The translations under genes were made by a program, and so were the position numbers. 64,000 nucleotides of DNA, taken from contig NC_061458.1 of assembly GCF_022581195.2 (NCBI RefSeq), positions 13,516,001 to 13,580,000 on the forward strand. Reading direction: 5' to 3'. Position 1 is the stretch's first letter, and every line of letters begins with the position of its first letter. Of this stretch, positions 54,290 through 64,000 are shown piece after piece. Below the pieces are notes generated by a model, which saw nothing but the letters and a program-made list of their open reading frames with translations, searched no databases and was not told the origin of the DNA. The DNA comes from Helicoverpa zea (taxonomy: Eukaryota > Arthropoda > Insecta > Lepidoptera > Noctuidae).

Positions 54290-54860
54290 TTTATTTCCGA
54301 CGTCAAAAATCATCAAATGACCCCTCCCGCTGTGGGTTAGCAGCAGTGAGGGAGTGTCAGACTCTTACTGACTAAAAACCGTCGTGTTCCGTCATAGGCC
54401 GTTTATGTACCAGGGCCGCGGTATCTCTTTCGAACAACCCGCAGCCCCGGCAGGCCTTGGCCCTGCTGGGCCCCGCTGGGGTTGCTGACATCTCTTTGAG
54501 GAGCGCGTGGAACAACGCGCGCCGTCGACACGGGTCTGTCGTCTAAGCAGACAGAGGGACGATGAGCCACCCGAACTCACCGCCCACAGACCCACGCCTA
54601 CGGTGGCCGGGAGTCGTCACGCGACGCCCGGCGCCCATGGTGTCTACCTGGTCCAGCGCGGCGGCCGGGATGAGAGGTGCGTACTCTCTGGCGTTCCGCC
54701 TCCTCCTTCTCGAGCATGACCGCTTCGCAGAAGGAGGCGACGGCATCCCATTCCCTCTCGCCCCGGCCCATGGCCTGAACCAGGGCCGACGATAAAAAGC
54801 CCTCAAGTGGAGTTGTATGTGAAGTGAAAGCAGACGCCGCGGGGAGCAGCGACAACCAGA
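54290..54860 (-). mobile_element. R1-like LINE 3' end with ORF2 C-terminus
   Basis: The minus frame from 54855 reads FLSSALVQAMGRGEREWDAV then ASFCEAVMLEKEEAERQRV, resembling the last residues of R1-clade ORF2 proteins, followed by 3' UTR that matches 15670-15890. The element is 5'-truncated near 54860. Clade assignment from memory. Confidence 0.65.
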
Positions 54861-54869
54861 TTGTCTTTT

Positions 54870-55810
54870 ACGTGTGCTTTATAATGATTTGATTCAAGGG
54901 CTGCAACAGCAACTAGCCATCGCCATCATTCAAAACCGTGTTAATAAATGTCAGTAAAAAATAATATATCAAACGGTTATTGTGCGCAAATTACATCGCC
55001 ATTATGTGGCGCGAAGTGCGGGCTGCGGGGCGCGGGCGAGGCGGCGGGGGCGCGGGCGGGGGGAGAGGGGGGCTCGTCAATCAAGCGGAGCCGCACGCAC
55101 ACGCGCGCCTCCACATCACACACACACACATGGTTACTTATGTAGCGATACAATAGGTAGGTACATTACACAACAATACGATGTTTTAAATTAAATATGT
55201 CTTATGTACCCTAAGCAAATAGAAAAATGGTACTCTATTATGAAGACTTCGCTGTCGATCTGTCCATCCATCTGCCACCAGGCTGTCTCCTGATATTTAG
55301 CAATGTTCACAGATGATGTAATACCTACATTGCTGGCGCTATAACAGCAAATACTAAGAACTAAAATTAAATTAATATTGTAGGGGGTTCCCATACAATA
55401 TGTGTGACTTCTTGGCTTTTTAACAATATTATGGAATCCTTTGTGCAGGAGCCCGACTCCCACTTGATCATTTATTTTAATTTAAGGCCACTGTCACTCA
55501 TAATACATAGCAGTGAGCGTTGTCAATCACGTCATTCACTACAAACATAAAGCTTGAGCTGATCATTGTATCCAAAGCTCTTTTACAGTTTAATCCCTTT
55601 AAGAAGTTTGGCGAGTTCCACACATTGAAAAGTAAAATATTTTTTATATCGGGAAGGTTTTATCAAACGATGAACGTTTGCGATACGATACGTATTGTTG
55701 TGTCAAATGAATAGCTACCTAAATAAAAATTAATGGCACTTTTCGTTTATAAGTCAGTTGGTTTAGATAGGTAAGCCCCATCGGTTACGTATCCAAACCA
55801 GTGACCCAGA
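54870..55810. other. Unassigned, one CpG-rich patch
   Basis: 55010-55105 is CpG/purine-rich (GGCGGGGGCGCGGGCGGGG), followed by a (CA)n-like CACACACACA at 55120. 55200-55470 resembles a retroposed repeat (TATTATGGAATCCTTTGTGC) but was not assigned. No gene recognised. Confidence 0.3.
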
Positions 55811-55814
55811 CATC

Positions 55815-56000
55815 CTACTAATATTATAAATGTGAAAGTTTGTGAGAATGTATGGATGTATGTTTGTTATTCTTTCACGCAAAAACGGCTGGACCGATTT
55901 GGTTGAAATTTGGTATGTAGATAGGTGATACTCTGGATTAACACATAGGCTACTTTTTATCCTCACACCACGCGGGCGAAGCCGCGAGCGGAAGCAAGTA
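55815..56000 (+). repeat. R-family repeat, full length
   Basis: CTAATATTATAAATGTGAAAG start, ACGGCTGGACCGATTTGGTT core, GGGCGAAGCCGCGAGCGGAAG end. Confidence 0.85.
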
Positions 56001-58440
56001 CAATATATAATAAAATATATAACTAAAAAATAAAAGTGGAAGGAGGCTTTGGATTTGAGAAGTGTTTCAATTAGTAGCTTAGGTAGTACTGTTTCTGACT
56101 TCGGTTTGCGAGAATTCCACAGCGAGCTATCTGCAAGCGATGGCTGGGCAGCAGCCACGCGTGCACCACTCGTGGTCCACAGTGCGCGTCGAGTGCGCGC
56201 TAACTCGTCACAGTCGCCGCGGCTGACAGTGAGCCGGCGCACGACGACTTGTCACTGCTCGGTGCCAGTCAGTGTCGGCACTCGCTCTTGTCGTCTCTAA
56301 TGGAATTATGTTTTCATGAGACTATATTTGTTTGCCTTTGTCAGACAGACGACGACGGCGGCGCAGCGGCGGTTCACTCCGTCATCAATATTTGATAGCG
56401 TTTCTTTAGACTTCACCGTTAAAGTGTTAAATAATAGTGTGAGTTAGCTCACACTATTATTTAGCTTTTGCTTGAAATGATCATGTTTCAAATGATAAGA
56501 TTCGCTGGGAGACAGCAGGAGGCGCTCGCCGCTGTCTAATAATGTTTTCTTAAAGTAAAGTGGTGAGTGTGCGTGCAATGTTAATGTGGCGTAAGGCGCG
56601 CCGTCTAAAGTGGCTCAGCTAAAACGTAAATTCTTTATAAACCTGCGGTTCTTGTTTTCTTTACGATTACTATACCTCAGGCTTTGTTTGTATTTTCTCT
56701 TGAATAATATTTCTGTGTTATACTGACTATGCCGACGATTTAATAGTTAAGTAAGTATATCGTGTATCTGTTAATATGTTGTTACTAGATAAACAACCCG
56801 AAGAAATAAGTTTAAGTTATTCTAATGAGGCTGGAATGGCGAACCTAAATTTGCTTAATTGCCTTATTCCTAAAAAAATGGCCCCGATACGCCCAGCGCA
56901 GTAGGTACTCGACTGGGCTGTCTCGTTTTCTGCGTTGAGTTTACTTCGCTCGCGCGCGCTTTGTTTGTTTGGTGATGTTAAACAAATAACTCATCGGTGA
57001 AGACAAGCTTTAGTTAGTTTTTGTGTGTTCATGTGCAAGCTGTGTGACACACGCTCGTGATATCATTTCTTAATACCTGACGCTGGCACGCGGCCAAGCA
57101 ATAAAACGTGTATGCCTCTCGCAGCGCCCCGCGCGCCGGCAGGCCGCAGCCGGCTCGCGCGCCGGCTCCGCTATGCGGGACGCTGACTTGCAGGAGCGCG
57201 GGATCGCACAGCGTTTAATAAGGAACCACACTATATCTGTCGATAACTTGCAAGTGTCGAGTATACCTGTGTGCTTCCCCCCCCCTCACACCCCCGCCTC
57301 ACGGCGCGTTGCTTGCTCTTCCAGGGCTGGTGAAGTTCGACTGAAGGTTCTCCAACAGTAGACACTAACTAAAGTATATGATGAGCAGGCCCTCCAATGT
57401 TGTTTTCGGTTGTGTGGTTGTGAGGGACGCCTAAAATAAGGTCGTTTGTGAGAGCGCTAACAGCGAGCAGCTTGTAGCCACAAGCTCCATTATAAGGAAA
57501 TTGTCAAATGCGAGTCGCATTAGTATACCACTACAGCTCTAAACTTTGGGAGGAAATTATATTCAGTGTAGTCGCAATACACTTGTAACATTACGACATT
57601 GATACATTTAACGTTAGCTTTCCTATAGAATGTAAGGTAATATGACCGAGTGGCGAGGAGTGCGGTCGCGAGTGCTCGGTTGCTGTAAGTGGATAAAACA
57701 ATAGTCTGTCAGGGGCACAGACGAAGGCACCGCAAATATTGTTCTCTCAAATGTTCTAGTTTCATTTGTTGCTAAACTTTTTGTTCGAATCAAATCGTCG
57801 GCAGTGATATGCGGTTTTGTTCCATTCGGTATTCGGCTCATCGATTGCTCTATTTCGGAGTTTCGCCAGCCGCGGAGAGCGCCGCCCCCGCACGCCCCCC
57901 CACCATATAAACAATAAAGCAACCCTTTCTATCTTTTTATTACGTTTCACTGACACATGATACACATATTAGATCTATATATTCTGACTTAATTACTCAC
58001 TCGCTAAAAATCGGTCAAAAGCGCTCCCACGCAGAATGCTGAGCATTTACATAGAGATTGGTCGGCGGCGACGCGCGCCTCTACGAAGCTTTGTGTTGCG
58101 ATGCTGCATACATACTGACATCATGTGTGTATCGGTGGGCGCCACGTGCATGTGCACGTCGCGACCGTCAGGCTCGAGCTGATCACATACACACGGCGTC
58201 ACGCGCACTGCGTAGCTTGCTGAAGCTTTCTAACTTAGCATTTTATTACTATTGTTGCGCAGATTACAAGTTATTTACTTAACGAACATTCTGTCTCCGA
58301 ACAATTACACCTCATCCATATCCACTGAGAAATATTGATCATCAGATTTACACAACTATGACTACGCCGTAGCGGCGTAGCAGCAGTGTAGCACAGCGTA
58401 GTTTGGTGATCTCAAAACTCATGTAATGTGAAAAAAATGG
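56000..58440. other. CpG-rich, repeat-poor stretch without recognised gene
   Basis: CpG islands at 56150-56260, 56340-56380, 57060-57200 and 57860-58200 in a rare 2.4-kb interval largely free of transposon signatures. 56430-56462 holds the inverted pair AATAATAGTGTGAG / CTCACACTATTATT. No exon recognised; it may be a regulatory or 5' region of an unseen gene. Confidence 0.3.
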
Positions 58441-58444
58441 ACTA

Positions 58445-58980
58445 TTTATTTTTATTTATTTATTTAATTTAGGATCTCCAACAAAAGATGTACACATAAC
58501 ATGACATAGGTATGATAAAACAATGGGAATATTGTCGGTGTACTCCTTCACTTATAGGAGACCACAGCATGCACAATATTACTAGCTAACTAAACTACAA
58601 ATAAACTACAGTTACAAACGAAATACTTAAGAAACATAATATACATATACAAGCAATTTATACTGGCGAGGTTTTTAAGCACTTTCTAAACGTGGACATA
58701 CACTGGTAGATGTCTAACTCCGATGTTTTAGCTAGAGCATTATATTGCCTACAGATTCTCGGTATTGCGACATAATGCCCAAGGTTGGTTCTAGAGGTGG
58801 CGATGTGAAAAAGACTATACACGTTACTCCTAGGGAGCCGAGCTGGAATTTTACTTTCCAGTGAGCTCAAAAGTTCAGCGCAGTCTATTAAAAAGTTTTG
58901 TATAACTAACTGTTCAACGCGTTTTTTTTCTAGTGGGTTCAGTAATTTCGGAGCCTTTAGGGTACAGACAAACAAAAAAA
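58445..58980 (-). mobile_element. LINE 3' fragment with AAATA tail
   Basis: The minus frame 58975-58658 includes ELLSSLESKIPARLPRSN and TSRTNLGHYVAIPRICRQYN, the C-terminal ORF2 block of jockey-like LINEs, then 3' UTR and a (AAATA)n tail near 58445. The RT domain is absent. Confidence 0.75.
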
Positions 58981-59157
58981 TATATTTTCCTGTTTTTTTA
59001 TTGTTTTATATTAGTGTAGAAGTATACCAAAATAAAATAAAGGAGCTGCTATTTGAGCTCCTTATCCTGATTGATATATTTACTGACGCGGGGGCAGCTA
59101 CTCACTGAAAGTATCAGATGCACAGAACAGTATTTTTCTTGCTTTTTTCTGTGTATA

Positions 59158-60620
59158 TGTCACCGTAAGATTACAAACATCGTTAGATTACAATCTATCT
59201 CGAGAGATTGTAAACTGTCGAATTATTGTAAACCGTAACACCTGATTGCAATTTAACGCATTATTTTTCGCTATATTATAATCTATCGATGAGAAATTGT
59301 CAAATTGTCAACTGTCCGAAAGCTCTCCCTGATTGGTCAGTCTTTTTGTAAGATCGAGAGTGATGTAGAGCGGTCAAATTGTCAACTGGCGTAGAACGGA
59401 ATGCATCTTGCGCGCTGATTGGTAGAACGTCAAAAAAGACAATGTTCTATGGTTCTTTGCTACTCCCGGTGTCACAGCTCTTTGACGTGCAAAAATAAGT
59501 GACGGTTTAATTTTTTATAAAATCAAAAATTGTACTTAATTTTTAAGACTCAAATTACACACAATTAAAAATTGTATTAAAAATTGAAGTTAGTGACGAA
59601 AACGAATCGCTGCAAAACCGACTCCACGTAGTCTTGTCTGCCCTACCCCTAGAGTGCAATTCAAAACCGCGTAGGCGCGGAGGGGCGAGGCGGCCTGCGA
59701 GCTGAGGCGCAGGTAGTTTCAGCGCTCGCCGCCGCGGCTGAGGCTGGCCGGCTCCGCCGGCCAGCAAGCCGAAGCTGCGGTGGTGAGCGTGAAAACCATC
59801 TGCGACGATAAGCTCGCATGGGACCGCCGGAGCCCCGCAGCGCCGGAGCCGTGACAGAAGTTATGCTTGCTGCATGTTGCATGCTTACTTCCATGCTGGG
59901 TCAATTAATATGGGATGTGTTATATTTTAAACAAAAAACTCAGTAGGTACGAGTTAAAAAATTAGAAGGTAAATAAATATTTTTATGATATCATTTAATA
60001 GTATTTAAGAAGTTTACTGTTAGAATGCATGCTACAAATTTAGATGCAAAAAAATAACCATCATGCTGAGTTGTATTTAGAGTGGAAGATAACTCGTGGC
60101 TAAGATAGTATTATTTAGATGCTCGACGCTTTATTAATTGTGGCTGACTTAGTAATTTAGAAGGCAACATACATTTTTGGGGGCGAATAATGATATTAAA
60201 AAGAAGCCTGTTTAATTAGCACCCCTTTTATTTTATTTTTAAATATTAGTTTGTATTTGAAGACAAAATACCTAACTGTATTTTTATAAGAGTTATTTTT
60301 ATATAAATTTAATACTTGAAGAATTTTTGAAGAGCATTTTTATTTTATTTAACTGACACCTCTATTTCATTCCTAACTCTACGGGAACTCCATGGGAACA
60401 GAACGGCTGGTCGTGATTGGTCGATCTTACAAAAAGACTGACCAATCAGAGAGAGCTTTCGGACAGTTGACAATTTGACAATTTCTCATCGATAGATTAT
60501 AATATAGCGAAAAATAATGCGTTAAATTGCAGTCAGATGTTACGGTTCACAATAATTCGACAGTTTACAATCTCTCGAGATAGATTGTAATCTAACGATG
60601 TTTGTAATCTTACGGTAACA
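59158..60620. mobile_element. Foldback-type element with 196-bp inverted arms
   Basis: Arms 59162-59357 and 60421-60616 are nearly identical inverted repeats starting ACCGTAAGATTACAAACATC. Flanks carry TATA/ATAT on both sides, so the duplication is 2-4 bp of A/T but cannot be fixed. The 1.06-kb core has a GC-rich stretch (59640-59860) with GGCTGGCCGGCTCCGCCGGC-like palindromic words; its frames show no known domain. Confidence 0.85.
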
Positions 60621-60629
60621 TATACAAAT

Positions 60630-61395
60630 CGGTTTTGTTTTGTGTACGTTCTCTCTTTTGTGACTCTGCAAGAGTCAGAGTAATCTTATGATGGGCCTCA
60701 TAAAATAGCATAAGCAGCAGTGTTGCAAAAGTAAACATCCTAAGAGTAAAGCATTACTTTTGTTGTACTTAGGACGCGCGCACACTACAAACTTTTGGTC
60801 GGCAGATAGTTGTTTTTTGGTCACAAATTAGAGGAGGAAGAAATAGTAAGCCAATTCAGTTCAGCCAAGTATCTGAATCTGTGCTAACCTACCTACGTAT
60901 TTAACCTACGTATTTGCACGAGAAAAATAATTTAGACAATTCAAAAAATAATATTGGGTAAGCAAGTTCTAAAACAGATATTGCAAGTTGCGCTCCGCTT
61001 GGGTCGTCTGGGCGGAGGCGCTCCCGTTCCCGCGCGGGGAGCCACGTGTGCACACCAACACGCGCGTGCGCTGTCCCACACCGTCTCAGCTGAACCCGCC
61101 TTTACAATGTCCATGAGGCTTTGAGACGAACGACGAATAATACTTCATTAACAAGTTTTTGTCAATTAGGCTATCATTGTATGTTTTTAACGGTCATTAA
61201 GGAAGTTTTCAGTATCTTTGTGAAGTTTAGGCAGAGCCCCGCAGCCCGCAGCCCGCAGCCCGCAGCCCGAAGCCCGAAGCGTGCCGACCACTCAGTAAGT
61301 TAGCGATCATGATGAGCTTTTGTTGTAAGTTTCAGCAAGTAATACTGTGCTAATGGAATTATCTACCAATTCATTACTTTATATATTCCTTAATA
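60630..61395. other. Unassigned, with 7-bp tandem repeat
   Basis: 61241-61280 is GCAGCCC repeated about five times, drifting to GAAGCCC. 60990-61070 is CpG-rich. No gene recognised. Confidence 0.4.
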
Positions 61396-61399
61396 TTAT

Positions 61400-61505
61400 T
61401 AATTACTAGATTCCGTCCGCGCCTTCGCCCGCGTGGTGTGTTCATAAAAATATATTCATACATTCTCACTAACTTTCACATGTATGATATTAGTAGGCAG
61501 TAGGA
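61400..61505 (-). repeat. R-family fragment
   Basis: TTCCGTCCGCGCCTTCGCCCG and ACTTTCACATGTATGATATTAGTAG are the inverse of the family's two ends with the middle deleted. Confidence 0.75.
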
Positions 61506-61609
61506 TAATAATATATAATTTATATTTATATTTCGCTCGAAAAGGCTCAGAGAAGAAGATGATGTAATTTGTATATATAAGCCTTTCAAGTGGTACCTAT
61601 ACACAATAC

Positions 61610-62800
61610 AAAGTAAAAGTCAAATCATTTATTTCATTAAGGCCTTTACAAGCACTTATGAACGTCAAAAACATAACTAAGTTTGATTCTAGTTGCCCAT
61701 TCCAAAAGTAGCTTCCTATGGAGAAGAACGGGCAAGAAACTCCATATTTACTCTTTTAAAAAATTGTATGGCTATAAGTAATAGTATGGCTGAGCTATGC
61801 TGAAACGGCTAAAAACTTGGGTGTCATCATGGACTCCCACTTATCGTGGTCTGCGCAGGTCTATGAAGTCAGTCGCAAGGTGCACTTCACCTTTCACACT
61901 CTGAAATGCCTCCAGTACTTTTTGCCCTTGAATACCAAAATCTCTCTTGCTCAGACTCTCATTCAACCCATCATAGACTACGCCGATGCCTGTTATTTGG
62001 ATGCCACAGAGGAGCTCTTAAATGAGCTTGAGCGGTTGCAAAATTTATGTATTCGTTTTGTTTCCAATCTCAAAAAATATGATCATGTTTCTCATTTTCG
62101 CAAAGAACTCAAGTCACTCCCTGTTCGTCTCGCAGGAACACTCGCATTTTGTGTCTTCTTTTTAATATCCTTTTTAATCCCAAAACTCCTTCCTATGTGC
62201 GAGAATGCTCTTCATTTGTTCGCTCGCCTGATGCGCTCTGTAGAACGCATCTCAAATCTCTCCTTAAAATCCCCTCCCATTCCACTGACTTTTATTCCTT
62301 CTCCTTCACAGTTCACGCAGTACGGTTGTGGAATTCGCTGCCGCCTGAATTAAGGAGCTGTCAAACTGTTGCTACTTTTAAACAGAAACTCAAAAGCTAC
62401 TATTTGTCCTCCTCTTCTTCATAGAGTCATTTTATAAAATATGTAGTTTTGTATGTATGTATTATCTTTTGCTTTATAAATATACGTGAATAATTTATAT
62501 ATCTTTACTATTTCTTTTTACACAGTCTATCTAATTCTCTTTATTCTAACTCCCCTACTACGGGTCTGCTGGAAGAGATTTCGTTAGAAATAAGCAGTAC
62601 CTTTGTACTATTTTAGCTATGTCTGCTTCTTTTATATTCTCACTGTGTACATAAATGGCTAAATAAATAAATAAATATGGTATTACAGTTTGTATGTATT
62701 GGTACATACCATAACAACATGCTCAAATAATATAGAATCGCAAAGAAGACAAATGAGGATAAAATAACAAGTAAAATGCTACATGGTATTCACATTTATA
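61610..62800 (-). repeat. Retroposon tail split by a LINE
   Basis: 61610-61789 and 62676-62800 are contiguous in the copy at 34300-34580 inside the copia element, but here separated by the LINE 61790-62675. Shared words: AAGGCCTTTACAAGCACTTA, AGCTTCCTATGGAGAAGAAC, TATGGTATTACAGTTTGTAT. Confidence 0.8.
61790..62675 (+). mobile_element. 5'-truncated LINE with broken ORF2 end
   Basis: Flanked by tatgg (61785-61789, 62676-62680). The frame reads AKNLGVIMDSHLSWSAQV and QPIIDYADACYLD, the post-RT region of jockey/CR1-like ORF2; a frameshift near 62150 moves it to a second frame ending VRLWNSLPPELRSC ... and stop at 62424. The tail is (AAAT)n. Non-functional. Confidence 0.88.
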
Positions 62801-63690
62801 AATCAGTGTATACAAGGTGTTGATTTGCATTTGTGCCATACTTCAGGAGGAGGACATAAAATACGTAAATAATCGATTGGAATTACAATAGACGGGAAAT
62901 AGTTAATATGCACTACTATTTTTGTCATCGTAATGTCGTAGTATTTCAGAAGTAATCCAATTTTATGAATGAAAGGCCAATGCTCAAAAAAAACCCAAGC
63001 CCGGCGCAAACGAAAAGTAACTCAAATTATAGGTAATAATAAGTAATGAAATACTGCATAGGAGGCATCATCGAAATCAATGGCTAAATGTATGAAATTG
63101 CTATTTGATTTTTTAAAGGGGTAACATGAGCAGCTGGGGCTTATAGTTCAATTAAAGTGCTATCTGAAACAACAAACAAGTAATATGGCAATTAATAAGC
63201 TTCTCCAAAAAGATAAATCAATACCGAAGTACAGGCTGCAGCGCCCACGTCATCGCGTCATGAGCGTTTTACATTACTTAGGGTGGGCGTGGGCTAGACA
63301 TGAGGAACAGTTCGCGCATCCCGCAACATTTTTGGATCTCGTCGTGTTAGAAATAAAGAATCGATGATTTTTAAGCGTTATTATTAAAATGAAAAGTACA
63401 TTCATATCCTGTTTTAGTTCTATCATCCTATTATCTTGTAAAAGTAGGTAGAATAGTGGAGAAGTTGCTATAAACATGTCATTATGTACACTCTTAAACC
63501 ACAACTGTATCAGTTTGCTGTTCCTTTTACTAATACATTATGTTACCTCTAAAATCTTGAGTAACAATGTACCGCAGATGTTAAAATTCGAATAGCAATT
63601 TCACACATATAGCCACTGATTTCGATAATGCCCCCTATGTAATATTTAATTACTTATTTTTACCTATATTTTGAGTTACATTGCTTTTGC
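62800..63690. other. No recognised feature
   Basis: AT-rich unique-looking sequence. A 60-codon plus frame at 63185-63367 has ordinary composition but no known homology; not called. Confidence 0.3.
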
Positions 63691-63694
63691 ACCC

Positions 63695-63723
63695 AAAAAA
63701 CCCAGGCCCGGCCTGGGTTTTTT
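63695..63723. repeat. 29-base near-perfect palindrome
   Basis: AAAAAACCCAGGCC, a central C, then GGCCTGGGTTTTTT: 14-base arms with a one-base centre. It would extrude or, if transcribed, form a tight hairpin with a T-run after it. It lies just before the 120-bp tandem array, so it may be a transposon end. Confidence 0.85.
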
Positions 63724-63734
63724 TCGGCTTATGT

Positions 63735-64000
63735 TTAACTGATCACCAGATATAGTAACAAATAGCAGACAAAAATAGTAAATGATCACCAAAATGAAAC
63801 TCGCATTTTAATGTAAAACTATAACCAAAGTTTTAACACTTTTCTATCCTATTTAAGTGAAATTACTCCAAAATAAATCATGCGTAAGCCAAAAATAGTA
63901 AATGATCACCAAAATTAAACCACCATTTTAATGTAAGATTATAACCAAAGTTTTTAAATTCTGCTATCCTATTTAAGCAAAATGAGTCCAAATAAATCAT
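63735..64000. repeat. 120-bp tandem repeat running off the right edge
   Basis: AAAAATAGTAAATGATCACC recurs at 63771 and 63891 (period 120), each followed by TTTAATGTAA and TATCCTATTTAAG; the array is cut by the window end. The words TCACCAAA and AAATAAATCAT also occur at 13600-13800, linking the two. Confidence 0.85.

Noticed and set aside
59555..59904. Overlapping minus frames in the core of the foldback element
   Set aside because: Proline/arginine/alanine-rich translations in three frames follow GC content; no domain.

Overview
The window is animal nuclear DNA, most likely from a moth or butterfly. The evidence is intron-split genes with insect-like short introns, GT/AG splice sites and AATAAA signals, plus a dense load of repeats of lepidopteran type. 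These include tRNA-headed SINEs ending in ATGATG-like tails, R1-like and jockey/CR1-like LINEs, an RTE-like LINE fragment, several hAT elements with 8-bp target duplications, a Ty1/copia element, and a very common repeat ending in GGAAGCTAGTA (called 'R-family' here). The Lepidoptera assignment is inference from repeat style; no species can be named.

Protein-coding genes that I can support lie in the first 13 kb. (1) TMEM138, minus strand, only the first two exons (954-1229); the rest runs off the left edge. (2) NKAP, plus strand, five exons 2817-5051, 395 aa, complete; it is head-to-head with TMEM138. (3) A GA-binding protein beta homologue (GABPB), minus strand, nine exons 12025-5559, 501 aa, complete; it is tail-to-tail with NKAP and their poly(A) signals cross. 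Its last codons and stop lie in a 75-bp repeat present four times. The three genes are unrelated in pathway: a ciliary membrane protein, a nuclear RNA-processing/transcription factor and an ETS-partner transcription factor. All look like broadly expressed housekeeping genes.

From about 13 kb to 64 kb I recognise no conserved host gene. The stretch consists of transposon remnants, often nested, alternating with unassigned DNA that carries many CpG-rich patches (for example 17.9-19.3, 25.7-26.3, 30.7-31.5, 42.6-43.0, 43.7-45.2, 47.0-48.0, 55.0-55.1 and 56.1-58.2 kb). It could be intergenic or a long intron of a gene whose exons lie outside.

Mobile elements with boundaries readable from target-site duplications: hAT MITE 1941-2351; SINE 10883-11210; hAT 20349-21365; TIR element made of 147-bp tandem repeats 21805-22556; hAT 23499-24918 carrying a transposase C-terminus and a LINE fragment; Tc1/mariner-like 28099-28744; TIR element 31648-32678; Ty1/copia 33617-38474 with two identical 198-bp LTRs; LINE 39091-41026 with a 27-bp duplication; LINE pieces 41596-42020 and 61790-62675; pogo-like element 52410-54184; foldback element 59158-60620 with 196-bp arms. 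No rRNA gene, CRISPR array or bona fide tRNA gene was found. No clearly new biological system was found; the most unusual items are the stop-codon tandem repeat in GABPB, the copia element with identical LTRs but decayed genes, the composite hAT, and the 147-bp-repeat transposon.
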